A stretch of 64,000 bases of DNA from an uncultured Bacteroidales bacterium (GTDB taxonomy: Bacteria > Bacteroidota > Bacteroidia > Bacteroidales > UBA932), in assembly GCA_944323785.1 (NCBI GenBank), contig CALUTU010000001.1, forward strand, positions 1-64,000, in the 5' to 3' direction. This document shows, piece after piece, positions 50,312 to 59,655 of the stretch. The notes under the pieces are model-generated. The model had not been told where the DNA came from, did no database searches, and saw only the letters and a list, made by a program, of their open reading frames with translations. A program made the translations under genes and the position numbers. The first letter of the stretch is position 1. Every line of letters starts with the position of its first letter.

Positions 50312-51028
50312 CTATACGTCAAATCCGTAACCGTAGCCCTGACGGGTGACGATGAACTTGCCGTACTCGCCTATCTTCTTGCGCAGGCGGGTGATATTCA
50401 CATCGATGGTACGGTCCAGGACCACAACCTCGTCGCTCCAGACATTGTGCAGGATCTCCTCGCGGGAAAGCACCCTGCCGGAATTGCGCAGGAAGAGAAC
50501 CATAATCTCCATCTCCTTCTTGGTGAGCTGCACCTCCTGCCCGTCGATATAGCACTTGTGCTTGAGCAGGTCCAGACGCAGACCGTTGTATGTGATGCTG
50601 TCTCCGTCCATTTCAGTCCGGGGCTGAATCTGCTGCGGTTGCACCTGAACCTGGGGCTGTTGCGTACAGCGGCGCAGCACACTCTTGACCCTGGCCACCA
50701 CTTCCCGCACGGAGAACGGCTTGGAGATATAGTCGTCCGCCCCGAGGGTAAGACCCGCTATCTTGTTGTCCTCCGTATCCTTGGCGGTACAGAAAATGAT
50801 GGGGATGGATGCCGTATCAGGATCCTTCTTAAGCATCTGCGCCATCTTGAAACCGCTCATCCCGCCCATCATGATGTCGAGCAATATGAGCGAATAACTC
50901 TTCAGATCCATCTTGAGCGCCTGCTCCGCACTATAGGCCACATCGGCCTCGTAGCCCTCTATCTCGAGATTGAACTGCAGTATCTCACAGATAGACTCCT
51001 CATCGTCTACTATCAGTATCTTTTGCAT
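50312..51028 (-). CDS. OmpR/PhoB-type response regulator
   Basis: A 238-aa regulator. Receiver domain 1-120: acidic pair DD (8-9), phospho-acceptor D51 in LILLDIMMGG, Lys in DDYISKPFS. A Gln/Pro-rich linker (QQPQVQVQPQQIQP, about 126-139) leads to a winged-helix domain (about 145-238: LTKKEMEIMVLFLRNSGRVLSREEIL, RTIDVNITRLRKKIGE). A TTG six bases upstream gives a longer version, but the -7 box (51039-51032) covers it, so the ATG at 51028 is preferred and the message is nearly leaderless. It is the probable binder of the 11-bp repeats at pit and ppk1. Confidence 0.92.
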   Translation of the reverse strand: MQKILIVDDEESICEILQFNLEIEGYEADVAYSAEQALKMDLKSYSLILLDIMMGGMSGFKMAQMLKKDPDTASIPIIFCTAKDTEDNKIAGLTLGADDYISKPFSVREVVARVKSVLRRCTQQPQVQVQPQQIQPRTEMDGDSITYNGLRLDLLKHKCYIDGQEVQLTKKEMEIMVLFLRNSGRVLSREEILHNVWSDEVVVLDRTIDVNITRLRKKIGEYGKFIVTRQGYGYGFDV

Positions 51029-51031
51029 ACG

Positions 51032-51039
51032 CAAATATA
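51032..51039 (-). promoter_or_regulatory. -7 box for the response-regulator/kinase operon
   Basis: Minus-strand TATATTTG, in the 21-bp gap behind the pit stop; ends 3 nt before the ATG. Confidence 0.5.
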
Positions 51040-51049
51040 ATATTTTTAC

Positions 51050-53317
51050 CTACGCCTCCTTGCCTTTCACTGTCGAAAGATAAGTATATGCCCTTATAAG
51101 GTGCTTGAGGTCATCGGCCATCTGCTGGGTCTCCTGAAGGATGGTCTGGTACAGTATGTAGATATTGAAGTTGGAAGTGTCTGACTCCGAATTGAAGCGG
51201 TCCACGTTATTCTTGCGGAGCACGGCCACCTGTTTCTTGTATGCCGATATCTCCTTGATGATAGCCTTTGACTTGGCGTCGTCGGCTTCTGCTCCCACAT
51301 ACTCGGACGTCCTCCTGAGAAGTACCAGGAATGCCTCGCTGGCCGGAGCAAACTCCTCGACACAGTCCTTCGGCAGAGGATTGAAATTATTCTCCAGGTG
51401 CTCCTTGCACGGCTCGGAGATACGCTTGAGGCTGTACAGCAGCTGGGAAAGATGGTTGGATTCCAGATGGAACCAGGTGCCGGCCTGCATTGACACGGCG
51501 GGGTCAGTGCGCTTGAGAGCCAGGATCTCCTTCCTCCGCACGGACTTGTAGCCCTCTATCTCCCCATGCAGCGTATTGTAGTTGCGGCGCAGGCACTTGA
51601 GGTTCTCGTTCTCGAAGCAGTCGATAAACGTGGTGTAGTAATTAGACACATAGTCCAGCTCCTTGACCGTATTGTCCTTAATCTGGCCTTTGAGAAGAGC
51701 CCATACCTGCTCAGGCTCAGCGGACATCATCTGCTCGAACACGGTCTTGTTCTTCTCCTTCTCATGAGATCTCCTGTTGAACTGTATGTTGCTGCGGATA
51801 ATGATAAACAGGGCCAAGAGGCTGAGGAGTATCATCGCGATGAAGCTGCCGTAGTGCATCACGAGGGCTATCACGAAGCAGACTGCGAATGCTATCACCG
51901 CTGTCAGCAGCCAGCCGCCCATCACGGACATCATGCCGGTCACCCTGCCGACGGCACTCTCGCGGTCCCATGCGCGGTCCATCAGGGAGGTACCCATGGC
52001 CACGGTGAATGTCACGAAGGTGGTGGAAAGGGGCAGCTTGAGAGAGGTTCCGAGGGCAATCAGGAGGGAGGAGACCACCAGGTTGACGGCGGCCCTCATC
52101 TGGTCGAATGCGGCACCCTTGACGAGGATGGCTTCATCCTTGTTGAAACGGCTGTCGATCCAGTTGCGGACTCTCAGAGGGGTCACCTTCTCCAGCCATG
52201 TGGCGAAGGAGTTGGCTATCTGCACGAGGCGGCGGCCGGTGGCGGAGGTGCCGAAAGAGGCCTCGGACTCGTTCTGGTTGGTCAGGTTAACCTCAGTGTT
52301 TATCACGTTGCGGGCCTTTCTGGAAGTAGCCAGGGCAAATACCATGGTGGCTCCGGAGAGTATCAGGAATATCATCGGGGTGTGGGCCGGTTCGAGAAGG
52401 CTGCCCATCAGGTAGTTATCGGCACCCACGCCCATTCCGTTGGCGGAGTAGTCCTGCCATGCGGAGAAGCCTGCGAGAGGTACGCCGACGAAGTTCACCA
52501 GGTCATTGCCGGCGAAAGCCATGGCCAGCGAAAGAGTACCCATCAGCACGATGATCTTCAGGATATTGACCTTGCACCAGTGAAGTATCTGCATGATGAT
52601 GCTACTGCCCACGAAAAGACAGAGCACCAGCATCCCGGTGTGCTCCTTAATCCAGGCGTTTGCCTCGGCGGTCATGAAAGAGGAGTCCTTGAGACCCTTG
52701 ATCAGCAGGAAGTACACGATAGCGGTCACTGCTATGCCGCCGAAGACTCCAGCCAGGTATTTCATCCTGGGCTTATAGTTGAATGTAAATATCGTTCGGA
52801 CTATCCACTGTATTATCATACCGAAGACGAAGGCAATCGCTATCGAGAGGAATATACCGAGTATCACCGAAAGAGCCTTGTCTGTATTGATCATCTGGGT
52901 AAATGTCAGGGCTCCGTCGGTCTGGATGTTCTTTATCATGGCGAGGGCCACCGTACCTCCGAGCAGCTCGAATACGAGAGAGACAGTGGTCGAGGTGGGC
53001 AGGCCCCTGGAGTTGAATGCATCGAGGAGTATCACGTCGGTCACCATTACAGCCAGCATGATGGTAATCAGCTCGGCAAAGCTGAAATACTGCGGCTGGA
53101 AGATGCCGTGGCGGGCGATGTCCATCATACCGTTGGACAGGGACGCTCCGAGGAAGACTCCGATGGAGGCGATGATGATTAGGTTGCGGAACTTGGCGGT
53201 CTTGGAACCTACCGCGGAGTTGAGAAAGTTTACAGCGTCGTTGCTCACGCCGACAATAATGTCCGAAATGGCGAGGCAGAAAAGGAAAATGATGATTCCT
53301 ATATACAAAAACTCCAT
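51050..53317 (-). CDS. pit: Pit-family inorganic phosphate transporter with C-terminal PhoU-like domain
   Basis: A 755-aa inner-membrane phosphate importer. The two inverted Pit repeats are visible: SDIIVGVSNDAVNFLNSAVGSKTAKFRN with GLPTSTTVSLVFELLGG in the N-terminal half, and LPLSTTFVTFTVAMGTSL in the C-terminal half. About ten membrane segments are present. The last roughly 190 residues are soluble, helical and charged, resembling DUF47/PhoU accessory proteins, here fused in one chain. The start MEFLYIGIIIF agrees with a -7 box (53347-53340). Three 11-bp Pho-like repeats lie 10 nt upstream of that box. The response-regulator/kinase pair follows downstream, so the three genes form one functional unit. 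Confidence 0.9.
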   Translation of the reverse strand: MEFLYIGIIIFLFCLAISDIIVGVSNDAVNFLNSAVGSKTAKFRNLIIIASIGVFLGASLSNGMMDIARHGIFQPQYFSFAELITIMLAVMVTDVILLDAFNSRGLPTSTTVSLVFELLGGTVALAMIKNIQTDGALTFTQMINTDKALSVILGIFLSIAIAFVFGMIIQWIVRTIFTFNYKPRMKYLAGVFGGIAVTAIVYFLLIKGLKDSSFMTAEANAWIKEHTGMLVLCLFVGSSIIMQILHWCKVNILKIIVLMGTLSLAMAFAGNDLVNFVGVPLAGFSAWQDYSANGMGVGADNYLMGSLLEPAHTPMIFLILSGATMVFALATSRKARNVINTEVNLTNQNESEASFGTSATGRRLVQIANSFATWLEKVTPLRVRNWIDSRFNKDEAILVKGAAFDQMRAAVNLVVSSLLIALGTSLKLPLSTTFVTFTVAMGTSLMDRAWDRESAVGRVTGMMSVMGGWLLTAVIAFAVCFVIALVMHYGSFIAMILLSLLALFIIIRSNIQFNRRSHEKEKNKTVFEQMMSAEPEQVWALLKGQIKDNTVKELDYVSNYYTTFIDCFENENLKCLRRNYNTLHGEIEGYKSVRRKEILALKRTDPAVSMQAGTWFHLESNHLSQLLYSLKRISEPCKEHLENNFNPLPKDCVEEFAPASEAFLVLLRRTSEYVGAEADDAKSKAIIKEISAYKKQVAVLRKNNVDRFNSESDTSNFNIYILYQTILQETQQMADDLKHLIRAYTYLSTVKGKEA

Positions 53318-53339
53318 AACTGTGTATAAATTTCGGTTG

Positions 53340-53347
53340 CAAAAGTA
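53340..53347 (-). promoter_or_regulatory. -7 box for pit
   Basis: Minus-strand TACTTTTG. No TTG lies at the proper -33 distance; the Pho-like repeats occupy that place, as expected for an activator-dependent promoter. Confidence 0.55.
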
Positions 53348-53357
53348 TGGCTGTGAT

Positions 53358-53390
53358 GTTACAAAAGTGTTACAAAATTGTAACAAGAAT
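53358..53390. promoter_or_regulatory. Candidate Pho box: three tandem 11-bp repeats
   Basis: GTTACAAAAGT, GTTACAAAATT and GTAACAAGAAT follow one another without gaps. Eleven-bp direct repeats are the hallmark of PhoB-type sites. The near edge is 10 nt from the pit -7 box and 20 nt from the -7 box of the divergent lipoprotein gene (53411-53418). Confidence 0.65.
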
Positions 53391-53410
53391 ATGAAATGGA
53401 AAAAGTTTGC

Positions 53411-53418
53411 TAACTTTG
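53411..53418 (+). promoter_or_regulatory. -7 box for the first beta-propeller lipoprotein gene
   Basis: TAACTTTG; predicted start near 53425, 16 nt before the ATG; shares its upstream region with the pit promoter. Confidence 0.5.
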
Positions 53419-53440
53419 AAAGACATTAACACATTAACAC

Positions 53441-54667
53441 ATGAAAACTTTACTGATTAACGCAGCACGTTGCTCCAGTGCCGTCCTGCTGTCGGCGGCC
53501 GTCCTGCTGAGTGCCGTGTCATGCGGTCCGAAAAGCACCACTCACCGCAACCCGGAAGGACTCGTCTCCGTCAACTATGCCGATCTGAAGCAGGGAGAGG
53601 ACATCCTTATATCGGAGTGGGTCGGCGAGCCGGAGTTCATAGCCCTGGAAAGCCGGCCCGAGGCTTTAGTGACCGGCGGACAGCTGATCGTCTCGGACCA
53701 TTATATAGGCGCATACAGAAAGAATGATGAAAGTGTCTTTAAGCTGTTTGACCGCGCTACCGGAAAATATCTACGGAACATCGGCGGCATCGGACGCGGG
53801 CCGGGCGAATATACCGGCATATCGTCGGCACAGATAGACGAAGCCGGCGGAAAGGTCTGGATCAGCACCATAGGCAAGAACAAAATCTACAGTTACGATA
53901 TCTCCACAGGTCGGCTTGCAGCGGACATCAAGCTGCCCTACAAGGCCGACAACAATACCAACAACGGCTTCAACTTTCTAGTAGACAGCCTGTCCAGCAC
54001 CATCACCGTCGTGCCGCTGCCCTTTAAGGACAAATGTCCCGCAGCCGCATGGTGCCAGGACATGGAGGGCAACATCCTGTGGGAGATTCCCAAGACCTAC
54101 ACGATGGAGGAGAATGTCTTCCTGACGATGAAGACCGGACGCAACACTCCGGGTATCATGGACCTGTGTTTCGAGAGCATCAACACCATGCAGGATACAT
54201 TGTACGTAATAGAGAACTGTGAAATCAAGCCTCTGCTCACCGTCCAGTTCGATGGTATAACGGAGCCGGGATATCTCGACCTCAGCGATGACAGGCTCTT
54301 CCGCACTTCAAGTCTCCTCCCCGAATACGCTGTCATCGAGATATCCAGATCGGCAGGAGTGACCAGCAGAGGAGCGGAATTCATCATAGATTATGAGTAT
54401 CTGCCCAACGTAGTCATGAACAGACGGACGAAAGAAGTATCCCTGCGCAACATCGTAGACGACATCATGACATGGAACGACAATAATTTCCGCTTCACGG
54501 ACGGATATCTCGTAAACAGTTACGATGCCCTGACATTCCGGGAAGCCGGAGCCAAGGCCCTGGCCGACGGCAGTCTCAGCGAAGCCGCCCGCACCAGGAT
54601 ATCCTCCATCCTCGACGGCCTGACCGAGAACGACAACATCATACTCATGACAGCACCACTTAAATAA
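53441..54667 (+). CDS. 6-bladed beta-propeller lipoprotein (BF3164-like), copy 1
   Basis: A 408-aa lipoprotein (AVSC, Cys28). The chain shows repeated beta-propeller blades, with the family motifs GEPEFIALES, FKLFDRATGKYLRNIGGIGRGPGEY, KVWISTIGKNKIYSYDISTGRL and AWCQDMEGNILWEIPKTY. The role is unknown; a surface binding scaffold is likely. A paralog with the same motifs lies at 55461-56666, separated by an SDR gene that starts 5 bp after this stop. Confidence 0.8.
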   Translation: MKTLLINAARCSSAVLLSAAVLLSAVSCGPKSTTHRNPEGLVSVNYADLKQGEDILISEWVGEPEFIALESRPEALVTGGQLIVSDHYIGAYRKNDESVFKLFDRATGKYLRNIGGIGRGPGEYTGISSAQIDEAGGKVWISTIGKNKIYSYDISTGRLAADIKLPYKADNNTNNGFNFLVDSLSSTITVVPLPFKDKCPAAAWCQDMEGNILWEIPKTYTMEENVFLTMKTGRNTPGIMDLCFESINTMQDTLYVIENCEIKPLLTVQFDGITEPGYLDLSDDRLFRTSSLLPEYAVIEISRSAGVTSRGAEFIIDYEYLPNVVMNRRTKEVSLRNIVDDIMTWNDNNFRFTDGYLVNSYDALTFREAGAKALADGSLSEAARTRISSILDGLTENDNIILMTAPLK

Positions 54668-54672
54668 AGTAT

Positions 54673-55434
54673 ATGGAAAGAAAAATCGCACTTATCACCG
54701 GTGCCACAAGCGGTATCGGCGAGGCCTGCGCGAAAAAGTTCGCAGCAGGCGGCTATGACATCATCATCAACTGCCGCAAGCCCGAGAAGGGAGAGGCCCT
54801 GAAGGCCGAGCTGGCCGGACTGGGAGCCGATGCCCTCGTCCTGCCCTTCGATGTCCGCTACAGGGACCAGATCATCGCAACCCTCGGCCCCCTTGAAGGC
54901 AAATGGAAGAACATAGACGTGCTCATCAACAACGCCGGTCTCGTCTTCGGCGTGGACAAGGAGCATGAGGGCAACCTTGACGAATGGGACATCATGCTCG
55001 ACACCAACATCCGCGGCCTGCTCTCGATGACCCGCCTCGTAGTGCCCGGCATGGTCGAGCGCGGACGCGGCCACATCATCAACCTCGGCTCCATCGCCGG
55101 TGACGCCGCCTATCCCGGAGGCAGCGTGTACTGCGCCACCAAGGCCGCAGTGAAGGCCCTCTCCGACGGCCTCCGCATCGACCTCGTGGACACCCCGCTG
55201 AGAGTCACCAACATCAAGCCCGGCCTCGTAGAGACCAACTTCTCCGTCGTGCGCTTCCGTGGCGACAAGGCCAAGGCCGACAGCGTCTACAAAGGCATCC
55301 GACCCCTGACCGGAGCCGACATCGCCGAAGTGGCATGGTTCGCCGCCAGCGCCCCCGAGTACATGCAGATCGCCGAGGTCCTCGTCATGCCCACCAACCA
55401 AGCCACCGGCACCATCACCTACAAGAAGGCCTGA
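54673..55434 (+). CDS. Short-chain dehydrogenase/reductase (YdfG-like)
   Basis: A 253-aa NAD(P)-dependent oxidoreductase of the classical SDR type. Nucleotide motif TGATSGIG (residues 9-16), NNAG, the catalytic Ser in INLGSIAGDAAYPGGS and the Tyr-x3-Lys YCATK. The GSVYCATKAAVKALSDGLRIDLVDTPLRVTNIKPGLVETNFS segment resembles YdfG/serine 3-dehydrogenase enzymes, which oxidise 3-hydroxy acids such as L-allo-threonine or serine. A cytosolic enzyme between two surface lipoprotein genes is an odd context; the higher GC and codon bias differ from the flanking genes. Confidence 0.9.
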   Translation: MERKIALITGATSGIGEACAKKFAAGGYDIIINCRKPEKGEALKAELAGLGADALVLPFDVRYRDQIIATLGPLEGKWKNIDVLINNAGLVFGVDKEHEGNLDEWDIMLDTNIRGLLSMTRLVVPGMVERGRGHIINLGSIAGDAAYPGGSVYCATKAAVKALSDGLRIDLVDTPLRVTNIKPGLVETNFSVVRFRGDKAKADSVYKGIRPLTGADIAEVAWFAASAPEYMQIAEVLVMPTNQATGTITYKKA

Positions 55435-55460
55435 CAACAGTTCCTCCGGCACATACCGTT

Positions 55461-56666
55461 ATGAAACACATACAAATCTCCATACTCCTCTCTATCAGCC
55501 TGTTGCTGACCGTCTCCTCATGCGGACAACAGCAGGCATGGGACGGAGGCCTCATCTCAGTACAATACGACAGGCTGCCGCAGGGAGAGGACATTCTCCT
55601 CTCCGACTGGGTAGGCGAGCCTGAGTTCATCGCCCTGGACAGCAGCGATCCCGAAGCACTTATCGACGGCGGAGAGATTACCGTCTCTGACCGCTACATC
55701 GGAATATACTCGCCTATGGAAACACCCTTCAAGCTCTTCGACAGAGCCACCGGCAAGTTCCTGCGCAATATCGGCAACATCGGACGCGGCCCGGGAGAGT
55801 ATCGGTATATTTCCATGGCTCAGATAGATGAAAGCTGCGGCAGAATATGGATCAGCACAAGACTGATGAATAAAATACATTCATATGATATCCAAACCGG
55901 TAAACTGTCCGAAGACATTCCCCTGGCCCATGAATCAGACGGAAGTCCAAATCAAGGATACGTCTTCATGGTTGACACCCTAAGTAAGACCATTACCATT
56001 GCCGATGTACCGTTCGATAACGGATGCCCGGTCATAGCATGGTGTCAGGATTATAAAGGCAATGTTCTGTGGGAAATTCCCAAAACAAGAACTATTGCGG
56101 CAAACCCCATGCTGCGCATCAATACAATGTTGAACGTCAAGGGAACTTTAGACATCTGCTATAACTCCATGAATACTCAGCATGACACCTTGTTCGCAAT
56201 CAATGATGAGAAGATTCAACCGTTACTGACAGTAGATTTTGGAGAAGTCACAGCACCCGGAAGGCTTAATATAAGCGAGGGCTATTACCTTCATAACCCC
56301 TACATTCTGACCAATTATATCGTCATGACCATAAACAGGATAGAAACCACAGACTCCAAATCCGGTCCAGACGCACATATTTTCTTTACCACCAGTGTTC
56401 AACCCAGTGTTGTAATGGACCGCAGAACCGGTGAAGTATCACGACGCAACTTTACCAACGACTTCATGGCCAAGAATGAATCTAATCCCACTTTCAGGGA
56501 CGGATATATGGTAAACATGTACAGTGCTTCCTATTTTCTAAAAGCAGGTTCCGAAGCACTGGAAAAAGGAAACCTCAGCAGTTCCGCCCGCAAGCGTATC
56601 TCAGACATCCTGGAAAACATAAGCGAGGAAGACAACAACGTCATCATCCTCGCTCCGCTAAAATAG
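55461..56666 (+). CDS. 6-bladed beta-propeller lipoprotein (BF3164-like), copy 2
   Basis: A 401-aa lipoprotein (VSSC, Cys21). It matches copy 1 through its whole length (GEPEFIALDSSDPEALIDGGEITVSDRYIG, FKLFDRATGKFLRNIGNIGRGPGEY, AWCQDYKGNVLWEIPKT, NVIILAPLK at the end). The second half of the gene is distinctly more AT-rich than copy 1, so the two have diverged or come from different sources. The start was set at MKHIQISILL for the lipoprotein signal, 26 bp after the SDR stop. All three genes appear to be one transcript. Confidence 0.8.
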   Translation: MKHIQISILLSISLLLTVSSCGQQQAWDGGLISVQYDRLPQGEDILLSDWVGEPEFIALDSSDPEALIDGGEITVSDRYIGIYSPMETPFKLFDRATGKFLRNIGNIGRGPGEYRYISMAQIDESCGRIWISTRLMNKIHSYDIQTGKLSEDIPLAHESDGSPNQGYVFMVDTLSKTITIADVPFDNGCPVIAWCQDYKGNVLWEIPKTRTIAANPMLRINTMLNVKGTLDICYNSMNTQHDTLFAINDEKIQPLLTVDFGEVTAPGRLNISEGYYLHNPYILTNYIVMTINRIETTDSKSGPDAHIFFTTSVQPSVVMDRRTGEVSRRNFTNDFMAKNESNPTFRDGYMVNMYSASYFLKAGSEALEKGNLSSSARKRISDILENISEEDNNVIILAPLK

Positions 56667-56712
56667 TCAATTAAAGACATCAATCCAATGGTGCACCCAG
56701 GTACGGAAGCTT

Positions 56713-57345
56713 CTAGAAGTAGTATCTGAAGCCCAGGGAGGCTCCGAGATTCAGACCGAAGTTGAAACTGTTCGTATTGGTCTTGAAACTCTTATCCGCA
56801 GGATCAGCTTCCTGTTTGAAAGTATAGGTAAGGTCTCCGGCGCGGAATGAGATACCGAAATTGTCAACCGGCCTGAACTCAAACGAAAGCAGCTGCAACG
56901 AAATGGAGAACTGGGTAATATTTGCCACTTTCACCTTCGTGTTGTCTGTCTTGTAATTCTGGCCTCCGAATCCTATTCCAAGATCGAGTCCAGGAGTATA
57001 GAAGAACCTGTTGTCAAATACATTGAGATAATAATTGACTCCAGGCTGAATAAAAAACATATTGGTATTCGTCCTGTCAGTCGAACCGGAAGGTACTTTT
57101 GTATAGTTATAAGCCAGACCAAGATGAATCTCCAGATTGTCTATTATAAAATATCCGAACTGGGGAGCAATGCTGAGTGAGAAGCCACCAGGCTGCTTTG
57201 CAGAAATATTTCCTGCAATCTCAGTACTGTTGGATCCTGACATGCCGATACTTCCGGAAATATACATATCTCCTTGGTTCTGAGCGGACAATGTCGTCAC
57301 ACCTAAAACGCACATCAATGCGCAGACAATAGCGATTCTTTTCAT
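56713..57345 (-). CDS. Predicted outer-membrane beta-barrel protein
   Basis: A 210-aa exported protein: signal peptide MKRIAIVCALMCVLGVTTLSAQ, then an eight-stranded-looking barrel (GFSLSIAPQFGYFIIDNLEIHLGLAYNYTKV, NMFFIQPGVNYYLNVFDNRFFYTPGLDLGIGFGG) ending LGASLGFRYYF. The pattern is that of the generic Bacteroidetes outer-membrane-protein beta-barrel family. It starts 10 bp after the YqeY gene stop and is probably read with the aspS-yqeY unit. No specific function. Confidence 0.72.
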   Translation of the reverse strand: MKRIAIVCALMCVLGVTTLSAQNQGDMYISGSIGMSGSNSTEIAGNISAKQPGGFSLSIAPQFGYFIIDNLEIHLGLAYNYTKVPSGSTDRTNTNMFFIQPGVNYYLNVFDNRFFYTPGLDLGIGFGGQNYKTDNTKVKVANITQFSISLQLLSFEFRPVDNFGISFRAGDLTYTFKQEADPADKSFKTNTNSFNFGLNLGASLGFRYYF

Positions 57346-57355
57346 GCTTTAGTTA

Positions 57356-57814
57356 TTAATTGGTTGATAAAAGTTCCTTGACAAGCACGGAGATGAGGCG
57401 GCCGTCGGCCTGGCCGGCGAGTTTCTTAGTGGCAACGCCCATCACCTTGCCCATGTCGGCCATGGATGTGGCGCCGGTCTCGGCGATGATGGCCTTGACG
57501 GCCTCCTCGACCTGAGCCTCGGAGAGGGCGGCCGGGAGATATTTCTCCATTGCGGCTGCCTCCGCCAGCTCGTTGTCCGCCAGGTCCTGACGGTTCTGCT
57601 GGGAGTAGATCTCCGCGCTCTCCTTGCGCTGCTTTACGAGTTTCTGGACTATCTTGACCACCTCGGAGTCCTCGAGGCTGTCCTTGGCTCCTCCCTCGGA
57701 GGTCTTGGCGAGGAGGATTGCGGCCTTCACCGCACGGGTGGCTGCAAGAGCGACCTTGTCCTTGGCGACCATCGCCGCCTTGATGTCGGACTGTATATGT
57801 TGTTCCAGTGACAT
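57356..57814 (-). CDS. GatB/YqeY domain-containing protein
   Basis: A 152-aa helical protein of the YqeY family, related to the tRNA-binding tail of GatB amidotransferase. It covers the family pattern fully: LEQHIQSDIKAAMVAKDKVALAATRAVKAAI near the start, VQKLVKQRKESAEIYSQQNRQDLADNELAEAAAMEKYLPAALSEAQVEEAVKAII in the middle, and GKVMGVATKKLAGQADGRLISVLVKELL at the end. The precise role is unknown. It begins 11 bp after aspS. Confidence 0.9.
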   Translation of the reverse strand: MSLEQHIQSDIKAAMVAKDKVALAATRAVKAAILLAKTSEGGAKDSLEDSEVVKIVQKLVKQRKESAEIYSQQNRQDLADNELAEAAAMEKYLPAALSEAQVEEAVKAIIAETGATSMADMGKVMGVATKKLAGQADGRLISVLVKELLSTN

Positions 57815-57825
57815 ATTTTCTGTTT

Positions 57826-59592
57826 TTAAATTTTATAGGTACTCTGCAGGAAGAGCTCGTCCATCTGCACCTGGTCGATGCGGGAAGGAGCGTCGAGCAT
57901 CATGTCGCGGCCCTGATTGTTCTTGGGGAATGCGATGAAGTCGCGGATGCTCTCCTGTCCGCCGAAGAGGGCGCAGAAACGGTCAAAGCCGAATGCGATG
58001 CCTCCGTGAGGAGGAGCACCGTACTTGAAAGCGTTGATCAGGAAGCCGAAGCGGTAGTCCGCATCCTCATGGCTGAAGCCGAGGACCTCGAACATACGCT
58101 CCTGTATCCTGGAATCGTGGATACGGATGGAGCCGCCGCCCACCTCGGTGCCGTTGAGCACGAAGTCGTAGGCATTGGCGCACACACGCTCTAAGTCTTC
58201 TTTCCTGTCGCTGTAGAACCAATCTAAATGCTCGGGCTTGGGAGCGGTGAAGGGGTGGTGCATGGCGTAGAAGCGGGAAGTCTCGTCGTCCCACTCCAGC
58301 AGGGGGAAATCCACCACCCACAGGGGGGCGAACACCTTCGGGTCGCGCAGGCCCAGACGGTTACCCATCTCGATACGCAGGGAGCCAAGGGCGGTGCGCA
58401 TCCTGTTCCGTGCTCCGGCCAGAATCAGGATCAGGTCTCCCTTCTGAGCCTCAACGGCTGCGGCCATTGCGGCCAGGTCGTCGGGAGTCAGGAACTTGTC
58501 GGCCGAGGACTTGAAGGTGCCGTCCTCATTGCACTTGATATAGACCAGACCCTTCGCTCCTATCTGGGGACGTTTTACCCACTCTGTCAGCTCGTCGGTC
58601 TGCTTGCGGGAGTAGCCGGCACATCCGGGCACCGCAATACCGCCCACATACTCGGCTGAGTCGAAGACAGGGAAGCTGTGGCCCTTGGCCAGAGAGGTAA
58701 TCTCGTGCAGCTTCATGCCGAAGCGGATATCGGGCTTGTCCGAGCCGTATGAGTCCATCGCCTCGGAGTAAGGCATCCTGTAGAAAGGCTCAGAGAAGTC
58801 CTTGCCGAGCACATTGTGGAAGAGGGTCTTGATCATGCCCTCGAACATTTCCAGCACGTCGTCGCGCTCCACGAAAGACATCTCGCAGTCAATCTGAGTG
58901 AACTCCGGCTGACGGTCGGCCCTGAGGTCCTCGTCCCTGAAGCAGCGCACGATCTGGAAGTAGCGGTCGTAACCGGCCACCATGAGGAGCTGCTTCTGCT
59001 GCTGGGGACTCTGGGGCAAGGCGTAGAACTGGCCGGGGTTCATGCGCGAAGGCACCACGAAGTCGCGGGCTCCCTCGGGAGTGGACTTAATCAGATAAGG
59101 GGTCTCTATCTCCATAAAGCCCTTGCTGTCCAGGTAGTTGCGTATCTCGTGAGCCATACGGTGACGCAGCATCAGATTCTTCTTCAGTGGATTGCGGCGC
59201 AGGTCGAGATAGCGGTACTTCATACGCAGGTCATCACCGCCGTCGGACTCGTCCTCAATGGTGAACGGAGGAGTGGCAGCCGCATTGAGCACGTTAAGGG
59301 AGTCGAGACGCACCTCGATGTCACCGGTATCGATTCTGGAGTTTTTGCTCTGACGCTCCAGAACTGTACCCGAAACCTGTATTACGTATTCGCGGCCCAG
59401 TTTCTCCACCTGAGCATTGAGCTCTGCAGAAGCCGATTCGTCGATGACAATCTGTGTGATACCGTAACGGTCCCTGAGGTCGATGAAGCTCATACCGCCC
59501 ATCTTCCTGACCCTCTGGACCCAACCGGCCAGAGTAACTTTCTGTCCGGCGTTTGCAAGGCGAAGCTCGCCGCATGTGTGTGTCCTGTACAT
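57826..59592 (-). CDS. aspS: Aspartyl-tRNA synthetase
   Basis: A 588-aa class II synthetase that charges tRNA-Asp. N-terminal OB-fold anticodon domain ([46 protein letters not shown]), class II motif 2 region ([23 protein letters not shown]), bacterial GAD insertion, and motif 3 [14 protein letters not shown] near the C-terminus. Normal bacterial length. A -7 box (TAACTTTG, 59623-59616) precedes it; the overlapping 14-bp palindrome TTTGCAGATGCAAA (59606-59619) lies at the predicted transcription start and may be regulatory. Confidence 0.96.
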   Translation of the reverse strand: MYRTHTCGELRLANAGQKVTLAGWVQRVRKMGGMSFIDLRDRYGITQIVIDESASAELNAQVEKLGREYVIQVSGTVLERQSKNSRIDTGDIEVRLDSLNVLNAAATPPFTIEDESDGGDDLRMKYRYLDLRRNPLKKNLMLRHRMAHEIRNYLDSKGFMEIETPYLIKSTPEGARDFVVPSRMNPGQFYALPQSPQQQKQLLMVAGYDRYFQIVRCFRDEDLRADRQPEFTQIDCEMSFVERDDVLEMFEGMIKTLFHNVLGKDFSEPFYRMPYSEAMDSYGSDKPDIRFGMKLHEITSLAKGHSFPVFDSAEYVGGIAVPGCAGYSRKQTDELTEWVKRPQIGAKGLVYIKCNEDGTFKSSADKFLTPDDLAAMAAAVEAQKGDLILILAGARNRMRTALGSLRIEMGNRLGLRDPKVFAPLWVVDFPLLEWDDETSRFYAMHHPFTAPKPEHLDWFYSDRKEDLERVCANAYDFVLNGTEVGGGSIRIHDSRIQERMFEVLGFSHEDADYRFGFLINAFKYGAPPHGGIAFGFDRFCALFGGQESIRDFIAFPKNNQGRDMMLDAPSRIDQVQMDELFLQSTYKI

Positions 59593-59615
59593 AACTTGTA
59601 GAAAATTTGCAGATG

Positions 59616-59623
59616 CAAAGTTA
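59616..59623 (-). promoter_or_regulatory. -7 box for aspS
   Basis: Minus-strand TAACTTTG, predicted start near 59609. Confidence 0.5.
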
Positions 59624-59655
59624 GAAAAAATAACCTCACTGAGCCCGCCTGACAG

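Noticed and set aside
51566..53182. Open frame of about 540 codons opposite the pit gene
   Set aside because: Shadow of pit; His/Gly-rich, no domain, no promoter.
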